Positions 12,330 through 24,529 of a stretch of 64,000 nucleotides of DNA are shown piece by piece. This stretch comes from Toxonevra muliebris. Lineage: Eukaryota; Arthropoda; Insecta; Diptera; Pallopteridae. The position numbers and the translations under genes were made by a program. Positions within the stretch are counted from its first letter, which is position 1. Each line of letters opens with the position of its first letter. Under the pieces are notes generated by a model. It saw nothing but the letters and a program-made list of their open reading frames with translations, did not search any database and had not been told where the DNA came from. Location of the stretch: NCBI GenBank assembly GCA_963691655.1, contig OY829328.1, positions 30,461,890 through 30,525,889 of the forward strand, written 5' to 3'.

Positions 12330-13980
12330 AAAAATTTCCTAATTCTAAATACCCTTAAATAAACACCCTTTTCCAAAAATTTTTTTATTTCCCTCTTATT
12401 ATCAGGTTTTTTAAATAATTATATAAATCAAATTTTAAGTCAGTGAGAAAACTCCCTCTGTTTTTTTCCATTTTTTGTATGGAGTCAAATCATTATGCGG
12501 CATGCGGCGGCAGCTTAAAAACGCACATTTTGTCAGAGTTTATAGTATTTGCTCCTTTATTTTTATTATTATTTATTTGTTATTTAGTTTATCTATTTAC
12601 TATTTCCGGGAATGTTTATTTAAGTGTTTAAAAATTGATACCCAATTATCAGTCTGCTGTAATAGTAATTTCTATATCATTAATCATTAATTAATTCAAT
12701 TGAAATTCATTCCAAATCTTACAAATTCGTTATGCTGGTCAACTACTGTAAACGTGTAACTTGTTATTAATAAGTAGTTTCATAGCGCAACTGAAAAAGA
12801 AAAATGCTAAAAATAATAAACCTTAAATAACAGCAATAGCAAAGCAAAAAGTGCAAGTACATGCAAAAAAACAAAAAAAAAAAAAACAACACATTTTTTG
12901 TTAAAATTGCACACAATTAGGTCAAATAATACACGCTTACTGATACTACGAAACTGTACTCCATGTACATACATAATTACACTACACGTCGCAACAACTA
13001 GAACAGGAGTATAGTGTTCAATGTTCAATTTTCATAGTTGGTTAAATGAAGGGCATGCCTCTATTGGTATCACATAGTATCATCAGCTAACAGTCTAAGG
13101 TAAGGGTGAGATTGAAAAGCGTGAAGGTAAATAAGCGTGAGCGTGAGCTGAAAGGTGGAGACACACGCAGATGCATACATGTATGTAACTGTGTACACAA
13201 GAGCACTATATGTATGTATGATAGGTGTATAGTAAAAGGGCAAAGGTCAAAGTAGAAAACTAACTAACGAAAATATACTTAAAAAAAAGAACTAAAATGA
13301 AAACACGTTCACTTTCGGTTACTACGTAATTGCTATGTCAAGAAAATAATAAACTAATATGTATGTATGTAGCCATGTTAAAAATCTTAAAGAACGTTTT
13401 TCGTTTTTCCCCCTTTTTTGCTGTTGTTTATTTACTTCCTTAAGAAAAGGGTTATTCACTTGCTTAGTTTTTTTATGTATGTAGATTGTTTAAAGTTTTT
13501 TCTTTTCGTTTCCTTTTTATTTACAAATTCAAGCATTCATTTTCTTGCATTTACGATATTTTCGTGCACATGTAGCAAAGTAAAACGTAAACAATAGTAA
13601 TAAAAATCATGCTTGAGTTTTCTTATTTTTTTTTAAGGAGAACTTTATTTTTATTATCATTTTATTGAAAATAGTTTACACGCACTATGCTAAAGTTTGT
13701 CTTGAAATAAAATATAGGGGAGAATACGGCCAACTTGAAAATGTGTTTAATTTTCCTACACTTCAGTGGATTGGTAAGGTAGAGGGACCGTTTTTATTAA
13801 GGAAACTTAAGTAGCTGTTCGCAAATTAAGAAACATGCATTACACTAAGGTTCAGAATTTGAATTTGGAGGCTAGAAACTACTTATTTGATTCACACGAA
13901 AATCACACATTACAAGGTTTTTAACTCCCTAAATTCAAACATGAAGTGAAAATTTCAAAACTCAAAATGACGGATACATT
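12330..13980. other. AT-rich noncoding DNA
   Basis: No gene supported. It contains poly-A/T runs, dispersed tacatgtatgta-type microsatellite words near 13,170-13,220 and 13,355-13,370, and short open frames without family signals. Confidence 0.4.
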
Positions 13981-13984
13981 AGAT

Positions 13985-14299
13985 TAGGTGGGAACTAGAA
14001 GAACATGTGGATCAGGAGATCTACACAGAGCTATTCGGGTCAAGGATGTTTTTCATAAAAACCCAAATACTTGGGGCAGAAAAGTATCTCCACCAAACTG
14101 CTTAGAGCTGAGGCCAGTAGAGCATTATTGGGCTCTAATTAAGCGAAAACTTAAGGAGACGAAAGGTGTATCGTAGGACATACTGGAATTTAAGATTAAG
14201 TGGACTACACCTTAAAGACATTAATGAAAGCACCTTAAAAGCTTGATAGAGGGAATTCCTGAAAAAGTTATAAACTTCCATAAAAACAAAGAATTATAA
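13985..14299 (+). pseudogene. Tc1/mariner-type transposase, C-terminal remnant
   Basis: The open stretch contains PPNCLELRPVEHYWALIKRK, the conserved block around the third acidic catalytic residue of Tc1/mariner-type transposases (PPN.PE.RPIE.FWA...). Downstream the frame is interrupted (TAG at about 14,174-14,176), but the homologous tail can be followed in another frame to a TAA at 14,297-14,299 (SLIEGIPEKVINF, KNKEL). Upstream, before about 13,985, the homology is lost in AT-rich sequence, so the catalytic N-terminal half is missing. No flanking inverted repeats were confirmed. Sub-family not assigned. Confidence 0.6.
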
Positions 14300-15750
14300 T
14301 TAACTTTTTTGTAAAGAATTTACATAAAATGAAGTATCATAAAAAAAAACTTTCGCATAATTTGGATTCACGATTTACTTGATTTTTCTCTGTTACAACT
14401 TTTTTCGTGCGCACTACTTAAGTACAATTTGTTGTCTGATAATATATATCATATATATAATAATTTGATAAAGAACTAAACCTTAAATTTTAAACAAAAG
14501 CCTGGTATATGGAACGTGAAAATAAATTTATTGCTCACCGTTTGAAATGTATAATCAACTTTGGTTATAATAATACCTTATGGGGCCGCAGAATTCCAAT
14601 CATTACCTGGAAGAATATATGCCAACTAATTTTTCGTATAAGCGAAATGTGCGAATAAATGAATTCGAGTAAACAAATCATTCGATCGTTAAAATTATTC
14701 ATTCACTCGGAAGTTTTTATCACTACTAGTTAGTTAGTTCGAATTAATAACTGAATGAAAAAAAAAAATCTTTCGATAGTCAAAATCATTCGACTGTCAA
14801 AATCATTAAGTTACTAACTATGTACACAGCGCCACACAAAATGAAAGAAAGAAAAATGCAAGAACTCGAATATACTTTTCAATATAATTCGGCCTTGCTA
14901 AACATGATGGCGTTTCGAAAAAATTTGAAAATTTTTTAAAAAATCGATTAGGAAAAAATTGTTTGTGGCTCAGGTTTTTAAGCATCTTTGCCAATATTAA
15001 AGTATATAGGATTGTAAAATTTGATTGTTAGCTCAATTATGAAAAATTTTCGAAAACTGGTAGTTTTTAAGGAAGTAAATGGCAATAGTTAACCTGAAAC
15101 CCTAAAATTCGTTATGGTGAATAGCACTAGCTATATATGTGTGTATGTATGTATACGCACAAACATTCATTATCATACCTCCAACGGTTTTCAAGTTATT
15201 GCACCATAATTTTTATTAAATACTTCTACTTATATACAGATAGGCCTTGCCGTGTTAAGCGAAATCGTGTTTAACGATATAAAGAACGAGTGCAAAAAGG
15301 AGGGTTACGTTCCAAGATCTTAAAAGACGTACAAATATATTTATTTCTATAATATTTATATCTAGAATATAAATAATAATAATTTGGTCTCCATAAGAGG
15401 ATTATTTCGGGTTTAAAATTGAAATTAAATAAAGTTCAGAAAATTTTAAAGTTAAAAAAAAATAGATAATTATAAATTTCTGAATTGCATTCCATTTCAA
15501 TTTTCAAAATTCAATTTAATATCTATATAATAGTTATTTTTATGAAACTCACATAAATAGGAGAGAGAGAGAGGAACGTCATATTTCAATGAATTTTTCA
15601 AACTGAATGTGCCCCTCCTCCTGTTTCCCCTCTCCATCATTATCTCCCTTTTTACACTTTTCGTAAATTTAACAGTGTCTCACGCGCCATCTGGTAGGGG
15701 AAAATTTTTAAATAATATTTCGCAAAATTTTACACTTTATTACCTTTAAA
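14300..15750. other. AT-rich noncoding DNA
   Basis: No gene supported. A gagagagagaga-type run lies at about 15,561-15,574, followed by a pyrimidine-rich stretch (15,610-15,650). Several short repeats of the tcgatcg/attcact type lie at 14,640-14,820. Confidence 0.4.
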
Positions 15751-15754
15751 ATAA

Positions 15755-15910
15755 GTCTACATTTATAAGGATCCGATAATTAATTTTATTTTTAATAATT
15801 TTTAAGCTTTTAAAACTCAGTCCCAAAACTTATGAAAATTTCAAATAATAACTTTACTCAACTTTAGTTACCTGGAAAAACTTTGAATGCAGGATTATTC
15901 ACATCATCAC
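15755..15910 (-). repeat. inverted partial copy of the 4.9-6.0 kb hAT-like element interior
   Basis: Read on the minus strand this stretch matches 5190-5310: both contain tcctgcattca, then agtttttc.aggta, then aaaagcttaaaaatta, and end with attatcggatcctt. Spacing is conserved with scattered substitutions and small indels. Only this internal part was recognised; no matching ends were found, so it is a fragment or a more diverged relative. Confidence 0.6.
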
Positions 15911-15934
15911 AGTGCTATTGTTTTTTTTTAAACA

Positions 15935-15953
15935 CTTAGGTTAGGTTAGGTGA
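15935..15953 (+). repeat. short TTAGG repeat
   Basis: Three tandem TTAGG units (cttaggttaggttaggtgag). This is the canonical insect telomere word, but higher flies lack telomerase-type telomeres and the run is short, so it is most likely a chance or repeat-derived microsatellite. Confidence 0.7.
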
Positions 15954-15959
15954 GGATGG

Positions 15960-18900
15960 TGACCGAGCACATCGCCATTGCAGTTTCGATCCAATTAATA
16001 CCGTTAATGCTGTTTTTATACCACAAAAACACTGGTATTTTTGTCAAAGATTTACCATTCCATTTAATTTAGGAACTTAATGGGTTCACTAAAGTTTACA
16101 ACAGAAAAATATTCCAGATCGTTGAAAATCGATTATCCCAACGACAATGGTCGTTGATTAGCCCTGAGCCCATACAGCTCAGCAGTTAATCTAGCTAGTT
16201 TAGTTCGTTTTCTGATATCTATGTCATTAGACCTTTGCACCTGTGATTCAGCTAGATTCATTCATTCATTTTAAGCACAATTATCTGCTATTTGGTAAGG
16301 CTCATCAAACGCATTTTTGCATTTATTATTAAGCATAGTGTCCCAACTTCCATTACAGTGATATCTGTATCGATGCTAAATTACGCCAGTCTCCCCTACA
16401 TTTGTTAACGTGGAAACTACAATATTATATTTTTATGGAATGTTATGTATGTGTAGAATAAAAGTTTGAAACAATATAAATTTCATATTATTTTTGTTTT
16501 CTTTTGATTTTTCTATGCTAAAATTAAAGAGAATATTTGACTATTTTTATTTCAGAGCTAAATGTAATACAAGAAAGAAATATGAATTTTATTTCTTGTA
16601 AAACATATGTAGTATCTTTATAGCCTTAAATCATATTTTAATATTTTTATTTCCTTTTACATATGTACCTTGCAAAGATTTTTCTAATAAAAAAATCGTT
16701 GCTTAGTTTTTTCTTTCTCCTGCATTTTAAAGCAACACAGTCCATGACAACTACAGTTGCTCTACTTTCTTTTTAGTTGTAAATTCAAGTGGAAACAATA
16801 AATTTAATTAATAAAAATCGGAATGTGCTGAATAAGTACCTGAATTTCTTATCAAAATATTTTACGAATAATAAAATAATAGGTACTAGTCTTACCTACA
16901 CCCCTACAACTGAACTCAGAACTTAGTGCTTTGTATTTTCAACATCATTTGCTAACAATGTTTTGTATTTGCATATTCATGACAATCTCAACAAGTGTAA
17001 TTCCAAATAATACACATAATTTCTCAAAACTTTATGCTAAACTTAACTTAGCAGGTGGCAGTAATGATTACATATGCTTGTATACATATAATTAAGCATA
17101 TGAAAATAGCTGTAAGCTATAAACAAAAATGTAGACGAGATAATAATAATATGCTTCAATGAGCAAACATAATCTCTAGAATAACATATATAAGCTCATC
17201 GTTAGCAACGTCATCATAAACGAAAAAGAAAAGAAATATTAATTTGTCTTCCCGTAAATCTCTAACATTTGGCATTCTTTTATAGCACAACCGCCCATGG
17301 AAGCCCTAGTCCAAGCATTTCCCTTAATATAACATTACTAAATGTTGCTCTACTTATAGATAAACAAACCATTTCTGAAAAGCTAAAAAATAAAACTAAA
17401 AAGCAAATAATACAAAAATAAATTAGCAAATACAAAAACTAATTAACACAAAATTAAATATTGAAAAAATAAACATATACTTACCACAGTATTTAAATGA
17501 GTCGTTATTGTTGTTGGCTGGCTGTTGGATTTTCTAAACTGTAACCCTCTCGCATTTAACTAGGAGTTAGTCGTAGTGACTGTTAAATATATGAAAAACT
17601 TCTTTTCAATGTTTTCACTTGTAGTAAATGATATGCATTCAAATTTAAATATACATGTTTTAATTATTTTTGTTTTTTCTCAATACGCCGTACATATACA
17701 TATATATGTAGAATTTAAAAAAATCGCTTAGCAGCTCATTCTCTGTTTCTTTTTCAATACATCGCACACAAATACACGTTTCAATTCCATACCCATTGAA
17801 GTGTCACTAAATTTCTCGCCTGGCATTTTAATTTAAATACGAAACTCTTAAATTTTTTTTTTTTTTTTTTTGAATAATATGAAATCACATGTTTTGTTTT
17901 CAATACGTTTCACGTATTTATTTCAATTCCACTGCATTCCATTCGTTTGTATTGAAAGCACTTTACGCAAGCGATGTCATTAATTTTTTTTTTTTTTTTA
18001 TTTGCTTATTATATATCTAGTGTATAACTTTTTTTACTTTTTTTATATGCGATTTATTTTTAAATACGTATACGTTTTTGAACTTTTCAAAACTAATATT
18101 TTCATATTTTGTGGACTTTTTTTATTTTTGTTTGCTTTGTATGTGATTTTAGCAAAACAGCTGAAACGTTTTGTCGCATAAATTTTAAAATTATTATTAT
18201 TTTATATTTTGACAAACAGTTTTTTTTTAAGCATTAAAAGCAAGCGGCTTCAGCATTATTTTTATTTGAACGATTTTCTTTTTATTTTGTTTTTTTTTGT
18301 CAGGAATTTTTTTTCATTATTTATGACGCTTGTATTTTTGTTTTACATGTAGGTGTGAATATGTGTGATCTTTTGAGCAGTACTAAAATATTCATATTCA
18401 ATTAGCAATATTTTAAATATATATTTTAGAAAAAATATACATAATTCTTATTTCAGAATATATGTCTCTGTATAGTTCCATGTTTTTCCTTACTTTATGT
18501 ATGTTTACACTGAAAAAGAAAATATAATTTTAAAAATAAATTTGATAAACTTATTATTATTTTTTCTTATAAATATATGTATGTATGAGTTAAAAGAAAT
18601 TACTCCAACAAGTATGAACAAGTTCGGATTAAAGAAATGAAATGAATTGTTTTCAAAGAGTAAATGGAAATTTGAACAACTACCTGAACCTATGGTTTCC
18701 CCATATTCTGAGAACACGCTCAGCTTTGAGCTTAAAAAAAGTATTTTTTTTCAATAAAATTTAAATTCTCTTATTTAATTTGATTTCATTATTAAAATTA
18801 TTAGGCTTTGAATGAACAATGATGCCAGAAGAATATCAAAAAATACATAGAACTAGCAGATCAGACGATCGTTTCGGAACCAGCTACGGTTCCTCATCAG

Positions 18901-21900
18901 TGACCTTTGTGATAGTTCCCCAATTTCAACAATCTATGTGAATGAAAATACTGTAAATTAAAGGAGAATTACAAAGATAGTTATTTTCACTGAATAGTAT
19001 TATTGAAAGGAACTACCACTACCGTTCTATGTACCTTTTGCCATTCTTCTTTGACACTTGCATTGTTTTCAATTGGAAGTTCTAAATGAATTACATTGAA
19101 CCATATAATTTTAAGCAAAGTTGAAAGTCAATTTAAATTAATTATTTCTAATTAGCTAAGATTTTTTAAAACGCTAATTAATTGTCAAATTTGCAATATT
19201 TCTCCTTTGAATGCAGATAAGCTTTTTGTAAATTTAACTAAATTATTTAATTTGTTTTCATCTTTGCCACATTTCAAAGCCGATTTTAAATGAATATTTT
19301 CTGATTACTTAATGTCTATGAGTTAGGCCCTTAGTGCTTTAAGGTCGTTGCTCAGGAATCTAGCTTTGCAGGATTGGAACTAATTCCCAAAATTTTGGTA
19401 ATAATCATAACCGAAAACATGAAGCGCTTCAAAATTTTTCATTTTTAAGAGAGATTAAAAGTAAACAAAGACAGCACAAAAAGGTTAGAAAATGCATCAC
19501 GCTACTGCGCTTTCTTTATATTGAGATTCAAATTAAATAAAAAAAAATATTCAATATCGCGAACATCACGACGCGAAAATAAAATGCGATGAAAGTAAAA
19601 GTGAAAATGAAGAAATTGGACAACGGGAATTAAGGCACCGAAGCAATCCATTGACGTTGTCTAAAACAGCGTAAACTCAATAAAAAACATTATTTCCAAT
19701 TGCAAATTTAGAATATTTGGTTTGTCAAAGATTCCGTTTGAATAAGTAGGCATTGAATTATACCCTTGTAAAACTAAGCTTCCACTGTCACCACTCCAGC
19801 ACAGTCCCGCCAATGCTACATTTGGCGGCAACCCTTTCGCTTCTTGCAAGTGGAAAGTATCAAAACTCAGGCGGCAGCAAATCTTAATTGGAATGTGCTA
19901 AAGCACTGATTTAAAAATAAATGCCAGTGACAAGCTATGTCAACAATTCGTTAAGTTTGCGTCAGGGAGTTCGTGCATGCAAAGGTTTTGTGTAAAATAC
20001 AAACTAAAAATTAATCAAATGTTTTGCAATTTTGCTGATGGATCTACCGCGTTCGGCTTCTTTGTCAATTTGTCCTAAACTCTATTTGAAGTGATTTTTT
20101 CTCAGCCAGCAGTTGAGCAAACTTTTTGGCTAAAATATTTTCTTGAACTTGGTTCAATTTGCTATTGTTTGCCTTTAATATCGATGTATTTATTTGATTT
20201 TACAGCATTATTTATTCAAGTACCCGTACACGCAACACATCATATCTATCAACGATACATATTACTTGTTCAAGGAAAAACATTATGCCGAAAAAATATT
20301 TTTACGAGGCGAATTGTATGTCACTATCAGATGATTCGTTCCCTGATACAAGTATACAGAAATTTAACATCTTTTGATACTGTCAGGCACACCTGTGAGG
20401 TTTAAGATTAAATTGATTATATTTACACTTTGTATTGCTCTATTATGTCTTTACATCTCGTTACATTTTTTAAATGTACTTTGTACACAGCACAAGTTAT
20501 TACTTATATAAAAGCTCCCACATTCTAGAAAATTTCAGGGTATTCTCGCTAAAACGCATGGATTGCCGAAAATGCTTGAACTGTGATTAGTAACCAAATC
20601 ACAATTTGGCGTCTTAAGCAATCAAGACTTTGACATTTGTGAAGTAAACAAAAACAGAATACGTGTAGACAAAACATGGATTGTTATACTCTTGGAATAT
20701 AATTGAATATCCTCCTATTTTGGCAATTTGAATTAGTCGGCAAGTTCATCTGATATGGCCATTCTTTATTTGGGCTCTTTGAAGTCATTGGACTATGTGA
20801 ATAAGCCACAAATTCCAAAAATAAAGAAGTGATGAAAGATACCATTAAAAAGGAACAAATTTGCATATACATACACTGGAGGCCAACATTAAAACTATAT
20901 TTAAAAGCTGGCGTATACTGTCGTATAATTTTTTTATGAAAAATAAGAAAATTTATGACAAATGAGAAGATACGACTTCGAATAAGAGACCTTGTGAATA
21001 CCCTATATATCATCTTCAGTACTTAAAGGAACTAAAAACAAGGTGCAAGTAATAATATTACTAACTAAAGTCAACGTTTTCTAATTTAGAAAAAAAGTTA
21101 TAGCTAAATCAGTGAGCGGACCATGCCCATTTTTTATATACTGATTTTTGCCAATACTTTCATTACTTATGGCATCTCTTATATTTGGGCCGTTCTCGTC
21201 TAATTTTTCATGCAAGTAATAACACTACATATGCGAAAAAATTCGAGGAACTTGGCACGACTCATATTATGTTCTAATCGTAGTCGAATAAAAACAAAAA
21301 TTTCATATCAGCAATCTCCAATACCTCTTTAATATCTAAACTTAAGATCAAGAAACCGATTTTCAGAGGTGCATGCATATATTTAGTTAAAAATCCATCA
21401 TTTAACAATCGCTTTAAAATATTTATTTTAGAAAAAATAGACGCTTCTAACGCTTATAATATTATTATATTGTAATACTTAGAAATATACTGAAGCTGTA
21501 GTCCAAAATATCTCGATGACCTTTTTTTTTTAAATGCTTTAGCAATTTACAAACTTATTTTGTTCAATAATAGTCCCCTTTTTGTTTAGTTTTAATCGAA
21601 TAAAATTTCATAACTTTTATAAATATTTTACCAAATTTAGGTGCTTCCAGTCCTTACCAAAAATGTTTTATATGAGGCTTTTGCCGCCATCAAAACTAAC
21701 CCAAAAGTGAAAGTATATAATTAATTAAATTAAATTAATTTTGTGTTGAGGAAAATTGAGAAATCAGTTGTTAACCTGGAATTAAACTCAGCAAGGAAGG
21801 CAGCGTCCAAGAATACCATTTGTCTTGAACCCTTCGTTGGTATAGGGGCGACAATTGTAAAGAAAAACTTAGGGCAGATGAAAGGAACAGTAGATCATCC

Positions 21901-22815
21901 TAATGGATTATGGCTGCTACTGGGGGTACAATAGACTTACATGTCGCAGTACATCTATCTATCACTCTTCCTGAAAAAATTTCAGTCTCTATGATCGTTG
22001 GAACAAAGTCAAAAATCATTTTGAAGGGTTAGCTAGTAAAAATATTTTTAATCTACGAAACTGGAATCCCCACTTAATCTTTAAAAGAATATACTTAGAA
22101 TACTACTAAAAACTGAAGCAACTAGAAAAAATTACTGAATGGAAATATCTGAGTTAGAGAAATGTTGGGGAAATAAAAAACTCAACTAATATTTGAAGAA
22201 ATAAAGTTAAAATTCTATTGCGTAGATACTTAATGAATATAATAAACATAAATTAAAACTAATAAATGGAAATATCTAGCTAATATATTAATCATAAAAA
22301 ATTCAAAGTCTGCATTACTCTTTAAAGAAAATTTTTTAAAATTTCACTAAATGAAGTAAAAACTTAGTGAACAAAGAAAAATCGTTGGGAAATGTTAATG
22401 AATGGAAATACTAAAAATAGCTAAATTTCTATTATAAGTTTTTTTTTTTTTTTAATGCTCAAGGATTTAAATATACCATGCTGAAAAACAGCTCTCTATG
22501 TTAACGGTTTGTTGTAGTTTTTGCACTAGCTAGCAACATGAAAGCAACATTGCATGCAGTAACCACATGTTTACATTCATGATGAAGCTGTAGTCAAACT
22601 ATGACTTGTAATTTATGATTGTTTCGTCTTTACGAGAGCGCTTTAGAAAAATTTGGTTGTTATAATAACATGTTTTTAAAATTGTATAATGCAAAATAAA
22701 AATTTAAGTATGTGTCTGTTTTTCTGAATAAATTTATTTACTTCAGATTATTACGTGCGCAATAGCCGAATTTATATTTTTAGCCTTCGAAATGCAGTAC
22801 TTACACATCTATATA
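15960..22815. other. AT-rich noncoding DNA
   Basis: No supported gene in ~6.9 kb. It holds long poly-T runs (17,855-17,872; 17,987-17,999), a perfect 6-bp hairpin at 18,876-18,893 (GGAACC/GGTTCC with loop AGCTAC), and old dispersed-repeat phrases (20,700-21,260). Open frames of 60-110 codons here (18,505-18,717; 20,091-20,405; 20,684-21,013; 21,743-21,934) show no domain I recognise. Confidence 0.4.
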
Positions 22816-22820
22816 TACAT

Positions 22821-23310
22821 TAAGGTGTCTAACGAAAAAAAAATGTTTCAAAAAAATTAATTTTAGTTTATTTTATGAAGATTCCCGGTAAGCTACCGTG
22901 AACTAGATTCGGTTTTCGCTTGCGAGAATTTTTAATTAGGCTACTTTTGACCAAATAAAAGGTCATAAATAATAGCAATTTGAAAATAATAAGATTTTGA
23001 TCTAAATTATCTTTTTTTGGAATTTTTATGAAAGTAAATTAATTTTCATAATTTTTATTCATACATATATACGTAATCTTTGGTTTCAGTCCGATTCGCC
23101 AGTTTTATGGCTCTTTATATAGATATTTTATTGCTCTATACAATTTCAATTCGTTAGCTTTTACATTTACTAAACCAAAAATAGGCTAAGGGAATGCTTA
23201 CTCAAACTAAAGAAGATTCAAATCACGATAGCTTATCATTTGATCCGAATTATTTTGGTAATCTTCATAAAATAGACCAAAGTTCACTTTTAAAACGAGG
23301 TAACAATAGC
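22821..23310. mobile_element. TA-flanked TIR element, copy 1 (family shared with 56.9 kb)
   Basis: The left end reads TA-AGGTGTCTAACG and is followed by tttattttatgaagattccc (22,867-22,886). Near the right side the same phrase occurs inverted (taatcttcataaaataga, 23,258-23,275). The internal phrase ggctacttttgacc/aaataaaaggtca matches gactactttatgtct/aataaaaggtta in the 56.9-kb copy. The exact right terminus is unclear, so the end coordinate is approximate. No coding capacity. Confidence 0.55.
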
Positions 23311-23879
23311 ATTTTTTAACTTAAGCATTGCACAATAGCGTTGCTGGACCATCTTAAAGTCACATATAGAACTAATTATGTAGGTAGAATGCAATGAAAT
23401 GTGATTAAAATTTAACATTCAATTGAGCTTTTCGCGAAATAATAATCTCCAAAGTGCATCAACTGCATATTAAGTTTTTCGAAATTTTCAAAATTACACA
23501 CTCACAAAACTGTAATCTTATTCCAATTTTGAATATGTTTTCAATTGAATTTTAAGTATTTTTTTCTTTTTCGTTTCATGTGTAAACTTTCTGCATATTT
23601 GAACTACATACTTAGTTCTTATTATATTCAAGTATGACGACGCATGCAAGTTTTATTTTTCAACTTTATTTTACTGCATTTGTGAATATAATTCAATACA
23701 CACCCACATTCATATATACACATATTTAAACACTTAAACACAAATTCAACAACAATCGCTGATTACATTAATTATTCAAAAGTCCTCAGCTCGGAGAAGA
23801 AAAATACAAAAAAAAAACAAAGAAACAAAAAATTACCAAATGACGTGCTTCAAATAAAACCGGAAATGCGCGCTGTTTA

Positions 23880-24520
23880 AAAACTGCCACACTTCTTTTT
23901 ACACACACATACATACATAATACATATAAAAATGAAATAGTATACTTTTAGGTGCATGTACAACGTATAAATACACGCACACACACACTCATGTATACCA
24001 AATTTTTCTTTACTTTTTTTTAACAGTTTGTACTCTTCTGTGTTTTTGTTTTTCTTTTTTTATTTGATTGTGACCGTTTCGCACATAAGCTCAGCGCCTC
24101 TTCATGGCTTTGGCGTTTCGTCGACCGTTGTGTTCTTTATTTTCACACTGCCGAGGCACACGTTCTTTCAGTAGCGCGACAAAAATCCTACTGAATACAA
24201 TTTTCAAAGAAACAATACACAAACACTTGTGGAAATTCGTTTTTTCTCGCTTTCCTATGCTCACTCACACACACATACACACATGCTCAACAATTTCGGA
24301 GTGAACAGCATTTTCTAGCAGTTTTCCTTTATTTTCTTTCCGAAATCAGCTGTCGCCCGCAGTGTAATTAATTTGCATGGAGAATCAAGCAAGTGGTTTT
24401 TCATTTTGTTCGTATTCATACGTTGATTGAATGAGAAGGAAAACGAGAGAGAGAGATGGAGAGCAAAAAATTTAGGAAGAGCGTGCTGCATGTACTCTCT
24501 CTTTCTCTGTAATTGTTTGT
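23880..24520. promoter_or_regulatory. GC-elevated island with GAGA and CA tracts, candidate promoter or first exon
   Basis: This ~600-bp stretch is less AT-rich than its surroundings. It has CpG-containing words (gctcagcgcctcttcatggc, gtttcgtcgaccgttgtg, gtagcgcgac), CA microsatellites (23,970-23,988; 24,266-24,284) and a GAGA tract (24,442-24,464). GAGA tracts and CpG-bearing short exons are common around fly promoters. No open frame with homology is seen. This is a suggestion from composition only; it may be neutral sequence. Confidence 0.25.
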
Positions 24521-24529
24521 GCTTTCTTT

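Noticed and set aside
15935..15953. Telomere-like TTAGG repeats
   Set aside because: Only three units, internal, and higher flies do not use TTAGG telomeres.
20684..21013. 109-codon minus-strand frame
   Set aside because: Hydrophobic and Ser/Phe-rich as expected from A/T-rich DNA; no motif, and flanked by dispersed-repeat phrases.
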